NCBI RefSeq assembly: GCF_031348265.1
Contig: NZ_CP133771.1
Coordinates: forward strand, 4,960,001 to 5,024,000
Source: Streptomyces collinus
GTDB taxonomy: Bacteria > Actinomycetota > Actinomycetes > Streptomycetales > Streptomycetaceae
Direction: 5' to 3'
DNA: 64,000 bases
Both the position numbers and the translations under genes were made by a program. Positions 59,772 through 64,000 of this stretch are shown piece after piece. The notes below the pieces were generated by a model. That model did not search any database. It was given only the letters and a program-made list of their open reading frames with translations, and had not been told where the DNA came from. Every line of letters begins with the position of its first letter. The stretch's first letter is position 1.

Positions 59772-61508
59772 ATGATGAGCAGTACTCCGGAGATCTCGAC
59801 CCGCTCGGCCCGCACGGCCGGCGCACACCGGGCGCACCGGGAAGCGCGCGACCGCGGGGCGGCGCGCACGCTGGCGCAGCGGCCGCCCGCGCGCTACGAG
59901 CCCTACCTGGACGGCCTGTTCACCTACTGCCTGTCCGTGCTGTGCGACCACGAGGCCGCGACCGCCGCCCTGGGCGACGTCCTCGCCCTCGCCGAACGCC
60001 GCGGCCGGCACGTCCCCGAGGCACCCGCGGACCGCAGGGCCTGGATGTACGCGCTGGCCCGCTGGGCGTGCCTGCGCAAGCTGGCCGAGGCCAAGCAGAA
60101 ACGTCAGAGCAGCCATGCCGCGGGCCGCGCCGACCGGCAGCGCGCCGACCGTCCGGCCGCTCCGGCCCTCTCCGAAGAGGTCCAGGAGCGGCGCCGCCGC
60201 GAACTGGCCCTGCTTGCCTGGCCGGAGGCCGCCGGCACCACCCCGGAGCAGCGGGAGGCGCTCGAACTGGCCGTGCGCCACCACCTCGCGGCCCGCGAGG
60301 TCGCCGCCGTCCTCGGCATGGCCCCGGCCGCCGCCCGTGATCTGCTCGCCTCCGCCGCCTGCGAGGTGGAACGCACGCGTGCGGCCCTCGCCGTGGTGGA
60401 GACCGGAGCGTGTCCCAGCGTCGCGCACCTCGCCGGCGACGACCGGCTGGTGCTCGGCACGGCCCTGCGTGCCGAACTCGTCCGGCACGTCGACGACTGC
60501 CCGCGCTGCCGCCGCACCGCCGAGCGTGCCATCCCCGGCCGCTGGCCCGGCACCAGCGTCACACCCGCCGAACTGCCCGTCCTGCCGGCGCCCCGGGCGG
60601 CCCTGTACGTGGCCATGACCCACCATCCGCGCGCGCGGATGGCCGCACCCCGCTTCGACCGGCGCGGCTTCCCGATGGACCCCAAGGACCACGCCGCCCG
60701 CCGGGACCGCCTGCGCGCGCGTGCCGTCACCACGACCGTCGTCGCCACCGTCGTGGCCGCGCCCGTGCTGGCCCTGTGGGCCGCCTACCGCGGCACCCCG
60801 GTCGGCGAGGGCCAGGACGGCCGCTCGGCCTCCGCGCGCGAGGCGGACGACCCGTTCGGCCTGGACGGCGAGATGGCGGGCGGCGGCTACGAGAACACCG
60901 GCAACGCGAGCACCCGGCCCGGCCCCCGCTTCGGCAAGGACGGCAAGGCCGACGTCTCCGTCGAGGTCATCGGCGTCGCCGGCGCCGGCCGCGAGACCGC
61001 CCTGGAGGTCACGGCCGACAACAGCGGTGACACCACCCTGGTCACGTTGACCGCCACCGGCCCGGTCCCGGTCCGCTGGTCCGCGTCCACGGGAGCCCAC
61101 TGGCTGTACCTCAGCCAGTCCTCGGGGACGCTCCGGCCCGGCGAGTCGTTGACGATCAAGGTGTACGTCGACTACCTGCGGGAGCCCGCCGGCCCCTGGC
61201 GCGCGCAGGTGACGGTCGCACCGGTGGGCGCCGTCGTGCACATCGAGGGCTACGGCGCCGCGCCCAGCCCCTCCGGCCCGGGCCCGGGCCAGGGCCCGCA
61301 CCCCGGCGGGCCGGGCGACCCGACTCCGACCCAGCCCGACCCGACGCCCACGACCTCAGCCCCGGACCCGGACCCGACGCCGACCACCCCGCCCCCGTCG
61401 ACCGACCCGGACCCCACGCCCACGCCGACGGACCCGGCCCCGACCGACCCCACGGGCTCGACGCCACCGCCCTCGGACAGCGGCGACCCGAGCCCGGCCA
61501 CGTCGTAG
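59772..61508 (+). CDS. membrane fusion of ECF-sigma-like, zinc-finger and BACON domains
   Basis: 578 residues. Parts in order: a sigma region 2-like helix set (~43-108, YEPYLDGLFTYCLSVLCDHE AATAALGDV ... RRAWMYALARWACLRKL), and a region 4-like HTH (~158-205, PEQREALELAVRHHLAAREV AAVLGMAPAAARDLL). An anti-sigma-like zinc motif H-x3-C-x2-C follows (HVDDCPRC, 239-246). One transmembrane helix (~318-339) leads to an extracytoplasmic BACON-type beta domain (~385-480, VRWSASTGAHWLYLSQSSGT LRPGES) and a Pro/Thr/Asp-rich tail. This would be a sigma and anti-sigma in one membrane-tied chain. Whether the sigma part still binds RNA polymerase is unknown. The domain calls are by eye. Confidence 0.8.
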   Translation: MMSSTPEISTRSARTAGAHRAHREARDRGAARTLAQRPPARYEPYLDGLFTYCLSVLCDHEAATAALGDVLALAERRGRHVPEAPADRRAWMYALARWACLRKLAEAKQKRQSSHAAGRADRQRADRPAAPALSEEVQERRRRELALLAWPEAAGTTPEQREALELAVRHHLAAREVAAVLGMAPAAARDLLASAACEVERTRAALAVVETGACPSVAHLAGDDRLVLGTALRAELVRHVDDCPRCRRTAERAIPGRWPGTSVTPAELPVLPAPRAALYVAMTHHPRARMAAPRFDRRGFPMDPKDHAARRDRLRARAVTTTVVATVVAAPVLALWAAYRGTPVGEGQDGRSASAREADDPFGLDGEMAGGGYENTGNASTRPGPRFGKDGKADVSVEVIGVAGAGRETALEVTADNSGDTTLVTLTATGPVPVRWSASTGAHWLYLSQSSGTLRPGESLTIKVYVDYLREPAGPWRAQVTVAPVGAVVHIEGYGAAPSPSGPGPGQGPHPGGPGDPTPTQPDPTPTTSAPDPDPTPTTPPPSTDPDPTPTPTDPAPTDPTGSTPPPSDSGDPSPATS

Positions 61509-61513
61509 CGGCC

Positions 61514-62323
61514 TCAGGCCACCGGAGGTGCGGGGTCCGCGGGATGCGGTGCCAGCAGCGGCAGCTGCGAGGCCAGCCGCTCCTCGCACAGCTCGGCCAG
61601 CCGGTCGTAGCCGGCCTTGCCCATCAGCTCGATCAGCTCGGGCCGGTAGGAGACGTACACGGGATCACCGGCGCCGTGCGCCGAGGTCGCCGACGTGCAC
61701 CACCAGTGCAGGTCGTGGCCGCCCGGACCCCAGCCGCGGCGGTCGTACTCACCGATCGACACCTGCAGGACGCGCGTGTCGTCGGGCCGGTCGATCCACT
61801 CGTACGTCCGCCGCACCGGCAGCTGCCAGCACACGTCCGGCTTGGTCTCCAGCGGCTCGCGGCCCTCCTTCACGGCGAGGATGTGCAGCGAGCAGCCCAT
61901 GCCGCCCTTGAAGCCGGGCCGGTTCTGGAAGATGCACGAGCCCTGGAAGGGCCGCGTCTGCCGCTCGCCGTCCTCGTCCTCGGAGACCCAGCCGCCCCGC
62001 GTGCCCTCGGCATGGTGCTGCCAGATGTCGGGCGTGAGCCTGGCCACATGCTCGGCGACGCGCTTCTCGTCGTCCTCGTCGGAGAAGTGGGCACCCAACG
62101 TGCAGCACCCGTCATCCGCGCGGCCCGCCTGGATGCCCTGGCAGCCGCTGCCGAAGATGCAGTTCCAGCGAGAGGTCAGCCATGTCAGATCGCAGCGGAA
62201 CACCTGCTCGTCGTCCGCCGGATCGGGAAACTCCACCCACGCGCGAGCGAAGTCGAGGCCCTTCTCGTCGGAGTCCACGACAGCCGGTGATTTGTCGCGC
62301 TTCGCCTTTTTCGTCTTTGGCAC
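61514..62323 (-). CDS. conserved Cys-rich actinobacterial protein
   Basis: 269 residues, cytosolic, starting with a Lys-rich stretch (KTKKAKRDK). Eight or so cysteines are grouped in FRCDLTWLTSRWNCIFGSGC QGIQ, DDGCCTLGAHF, GSCIFQNRP and GMGCSLHIL. The spacing suggests a metal site (iron-sulfur or zinc), akin to CxxC-rich DUF3109/YkgJ-like proteins, but the match is not certain. The GTG is only 1-2 nt after GGAGG; TACCCT 6 nt upstream fits leaderless initiation instead. Convergent with the BACON fusion gene (5-nt gap) and divergent from ppx. Confidence 0.78.
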   Translation of the reverse strand: MPKTKKAKRDKSPAVVDSDEKGLDFARAWVEFPDPADDEQVFRCDLTWLTSRWNCIFGSGCQGIQAGRADDGCCTLGAHFSDEDDEKRVAEHVARLTPDIWQHHAEGTRGGWVSEDEDGERQTRPFQGSCIFQNRPGFKGGMGCSLHILAVKEGREPLETKPDVCWQLPVRRTYEWIDRPDDTRVLQVSIGEYDRRGWGPGGHDLHWWCTSATSAHGAGDPVYVSYRPELIELMGKAGYDRLAELCEERLASQLPLLAPHPADPAPPVA

Positions 62324-62329
62324 GCCTCC

Positions 62330-62335
62330 AGGGTA
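62330..62335 (-). promoter_or_regulatory. -10 box of a probable leaderless promoter (Cys-rich protein)
   Basis: The minus-strand TACCCT ends 6 nt before the GTG start. Confidence 0.45.
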
Positions 62336-62393
62336 CGGGCCCCGGTACGGGCCTCATACCCCCACCGAGGACGGCGGACGGCCCGGTGGGCAG

Positions 62394-62399
62394 TAGCGT
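62394..62399 (+). promoter_or_regulatory. -10 box of a probable leaderless promoter (ppx)
   Basis: TAGCGT ends 7 nt before the ATG at 62407. Confidence 0.5.
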
Positions 62400-62406
62400 T
62401 CCGTAC

Positions 62407-63339
62407 ATGAGACTCGGTGTCCTCGACGTGGGATCGAACACGGTGCATCTGCTCGTGGTGGACGCGCACCCCGGCGCGTGCCCGCTCCCCGCCCACTCGC
62501 ACAAGGCGGAACTGCGCCTCGCCCAGCTCCTCGACGACGACGGCGCGATCGGCCCCCACGGCGTCGACCGGCTGGTCTCGGTCGTCAAGGAGGCGCTCCA
62601 GGCCGCAGAGGACAAGGGCGTCGAGGAGGTCCTCCCGTTCGCGACCTCCGCCGTACGGGAGGCCCGTAACGCCGACGAGGTCCTCGAACGCGTCCGCGCC
62701 GAGACCGGCGTCGAGCTCCAGGTGCTCACCGGCTCCGAGGAGGCCCGGCTGACCTTCCTCGCCGCCCGCCGCTGGTTCGGCTGGTCGGCCGGGAAGCTGC
62801 TGGTCCTGGACATCGGCGGCGGCTCCCTGGAGATCGCCTACGGCATGGACGAGGAGCCCGACGCTGCCGCCTCCCTGCCGCTGGGTGCCGGCCGCCTCAC
62901 CGCCGGCTGGCTGCCCGGCGACCCGCCCGGCCCGGACGAGGTCCGCGCCCTGCGCCGCCACGTGCGGACCGAGATCGCCCGCACGGTCGGAGAGTTCAGC
63001 CGCCTCGGCACCCCCGACCACGTCGTCGCCACGTCGAAGACCTTCAAGCAGCTGGCCCGCATCGCCGGCGCTGCCCGCTCCGCCGAGGGCCTGTACGTCC
63101 AGCGCGAGCTCAAGCGGGAGTCCCTGGAGGAATGGGTCCCGAGGCTGGCCGGCATGACGGAGGCGGAGCGGGCCGAGCTGCCCGGAGTCTCCGAGGGCAG
63201 AGCGGGCCAGCTGCTGGCGGGCGCCCTGGTGGCCGAGGCCGCGCTGGACCTGTTCGGCGTGGAGCGCGTCGAGATATGCCCCTGGGCGCTGCGGGAGGGC
63301 GTGATCCTGCGTCGCCTGGATCACATGGAGTCCGTGTAG
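62407..63339 (+). CDS. ppx: Ppx/GppA-family exopolyphosphatase
   Basis: 310 residues, the short actinobacterial form lacking the C-terminal HD-like domain of E. coli Ppx. ASKHA motifs are LGVLDVGSNTVHLLVVD (phosphate 1), ATSAVREARNADEVLERV, the catalytic Glu region LTGSEEARLTFLA and LVLDIGGGSLEIAYG (phosphate 2). Acts on polyphosphate chains or on pppGpp; short forms of mycobacteria prefer short-chain polyphosphate. No ribosome site; -10 box 7 nt upstream. An 82-nt gap follows before the sugar-isomerase-like gene. Confidence 0.92.
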   Translation: MRLGVLDVGSNTVHLLVVDAHPGACPLPAHSHKAELRLAQLLDDDGAIGPHGVDRLVSVVKEALQAAEDKGVEEVLPFATSAVREARNADEVLERVRAETGVELQVLTGSEEARLTFLAARRWFGWSAGKLLVLDIGGGSLEIAYGMDEEPDAAASLPLGAGRLTAGWLPGDPPGPDEVRALRRHVRTEIARTVGEFSRLGTPDHVVATSKTFKQLARIAGAARSAEGLYVQRELKRESLEEWVPRLAGMTEAERAELPGVSEGRAGQLLAGALVAEAALDLFGVERVEICPWALREGVILRRLDHMESV

Positions 63340-63408
63340 GGGCCCGCTCGTCTATGGCAAACACCACAACGGCCAAGAGGCCCCCCACGCCACCCCGACC
63401 ACACCCCG

Positions 63409-63414
63409 TAATCT
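63409..63414 (+). promoter_or_regulatory. -10 box of a probable leaderless promoter
   Basis: TAATCT ends 7 nt before the ATG at 63422. Confidence 0.5.
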
Positions 63415-63421
63415 GTCCTGC

Positions 63422-64000
63422 ATGGCAGAGCCAGCCGTGAAGATCCCGGACGCGAAGGTCGCCCTGTCGACGGCCTCGGTCTACCCGGAGTCGACGGCCA
63501 CGGCCTTCGAGATCGCCGCGCGCCTCGGCTACGACGGAGTCGAGGTCATGGTCTGGACCGACCCGGTCAGCCAGGACATCGAGGCCCTGCGCAGACTCAG
63601 CGACTACCACCGGATCCCGATCCTCGCCGTCCACGCCCCCTGCCTGCTCATCACGCAGCGCGTGTGGTCCACCGACCCGTGGACCAAGCTCCAGCGGGCC
63701 CGTGCGGCGGCCGAGAAGCTCGACGCGAGCACCGTCGTCGTCCACCCTCCGTTCCGCTGGCAGCGCCAGTACGCCCGGGACTTCGTCACCGGCATCTGGC
63801 GCATGGCGAACGAGACGGACGTACGGTTCGCCGTCGAAAACATGTACCCCTGGCGCTACCGCGACCGCGAGATGCTCGCGTACGCCCCCGACTGGGACGT
63901 CACGAAGGACGACTACCGGCACTTCACGATCGATCTCAGCCACACCGCGACGGCCCGCTCCGACGCGCTGGACATGGTCGACCGCATGGGGGACCGGCTC
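63422..64000 (+). CDS. sugar phosphate isomerase/epimerase-type TIM-barrel protein (3' end cut off)
   Basis: Partial: 193 codons are visible and the C-terminus lies beyond the right edge. AP-endonuclease-2/xylose-isomerase-like barrel (PF01261). Strands and loops are seen as VALSTASVYPESTATAFEIA ARLGYDGVEV, ILAVHAPCLL, STVVVHPPFRWQRQYARDF and VRFAVENMYPWRY. His and Glu residues at strand ends (VHAP, VHPP, VENM) are the usual metal ligands. DLSHTATARSD is the next metal-site strand. The substrate cannot be told. Probably leaderless. Confidence 0.85.
   Translation, partial: MAEPAVKIPDAKVALSTASVYPESTATAFEIAARLGYDGVEVMVWTDPVSQDIEALRRLSDYHRIPILAVHAPCLLITQRVWSTDPWTKLQRARAAAEKLDASTVVVHPPFRWQRQYARDFVTGIWRMANETDVRFAVENMYPWRYRDREMLAYAPDWDVTKDDYRHFTIDLSHTATARSDALDMVDRMGDRL

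Overview
The window is high-G+C actinobacterial DNA and is almost certainly from a Streptomyces chromosome core. The evidence is the extreme third-position G/C bias, frequent GTG starts, four-base start/stop overlaps, and marker genes such as Lsr2, ClpC, DisA/RadA, a sigE-cseA-cseB-cseC operon and a solitary second nuoD. From memory, the gene order matches the region around SCO3410-SCO3348 of S. coelicolor, read backwards. No rRNA, tRNA, CRISPR array, transposase or prophage was seen.

1-12 kb: threonine/serine exporter (cut by the window edge), inorganic pyrophosphatase, a PBP4-type D,D-carboxypeptidase, a DUF2342 metalloprotease, tilS, hpt, ftsH and folE. A free-standing intein-like LAGLIDADG gene then separates folE from the convergent folP-NTF2-folB-folK-DUF3180 genes. 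The active-site codons of folE form an A+T-rich patch unlike the rest of the gene. 12-27 kb: an MprF-like protein divergent from an esterase, a coiled-coil membrane protein, a pair of bPH2 membrane proteins divergent from nuoD2, an NDUFAF7-like methyltransferase convergent with nuoD2, a NarL-type two-component pair, an ArsR-type regulator and a threonine aldolase. 27-33 kb: one tightly overlapping vitamin operon, DUF2520 oxidoreductase-panC-nadB-nadC-coaX, joining CoA and NAD synthesis. 33-39 kb: small proteins, a BlaI-type regulator, an N-acetylglutamate synthase-type GNAT, lsr2, and clpC with two ClgR-type boxes upstream.

39-47 kb is the most accessory-looking part: a NACHT-type STAND ATPase with leucine-rich repeats (NLR-like, candidate phage defence), a secreted HAD phosphatase, an M23 peptidase, and a TetR/MFS pair sharing a long inverted-repeat operator, then an AraC regulator and a VOC protein. 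47-51 kb is the cell-envelope-stress operon sigE-cseABC. 51-64 kb: mutY, a second NarL-type pair whose kinase has an extra C-terminal membrane and extracytoplasmic segment, a PAP2 phosphatase, a Ser/Gly-rich exported protein, disA, radA, a sigma-like/zinc-finger/BACON membrane fusion, a Cys-rich protein, an Ppx/GppA phosphatase and a partial TIM-barrel protein.

Window-wide patterns: about fifteen genes have a TAnnnT hexamer 6-7 nt before the start codon, which predicts leaderless mRNAs. At least four genes (nuoD2, cseA, the Ser/Gly-rich protein, disA) are followed by tandem duplications that copy their own stop-codon region. Functional calls are from motif recognition and memory of families; no database search was run.
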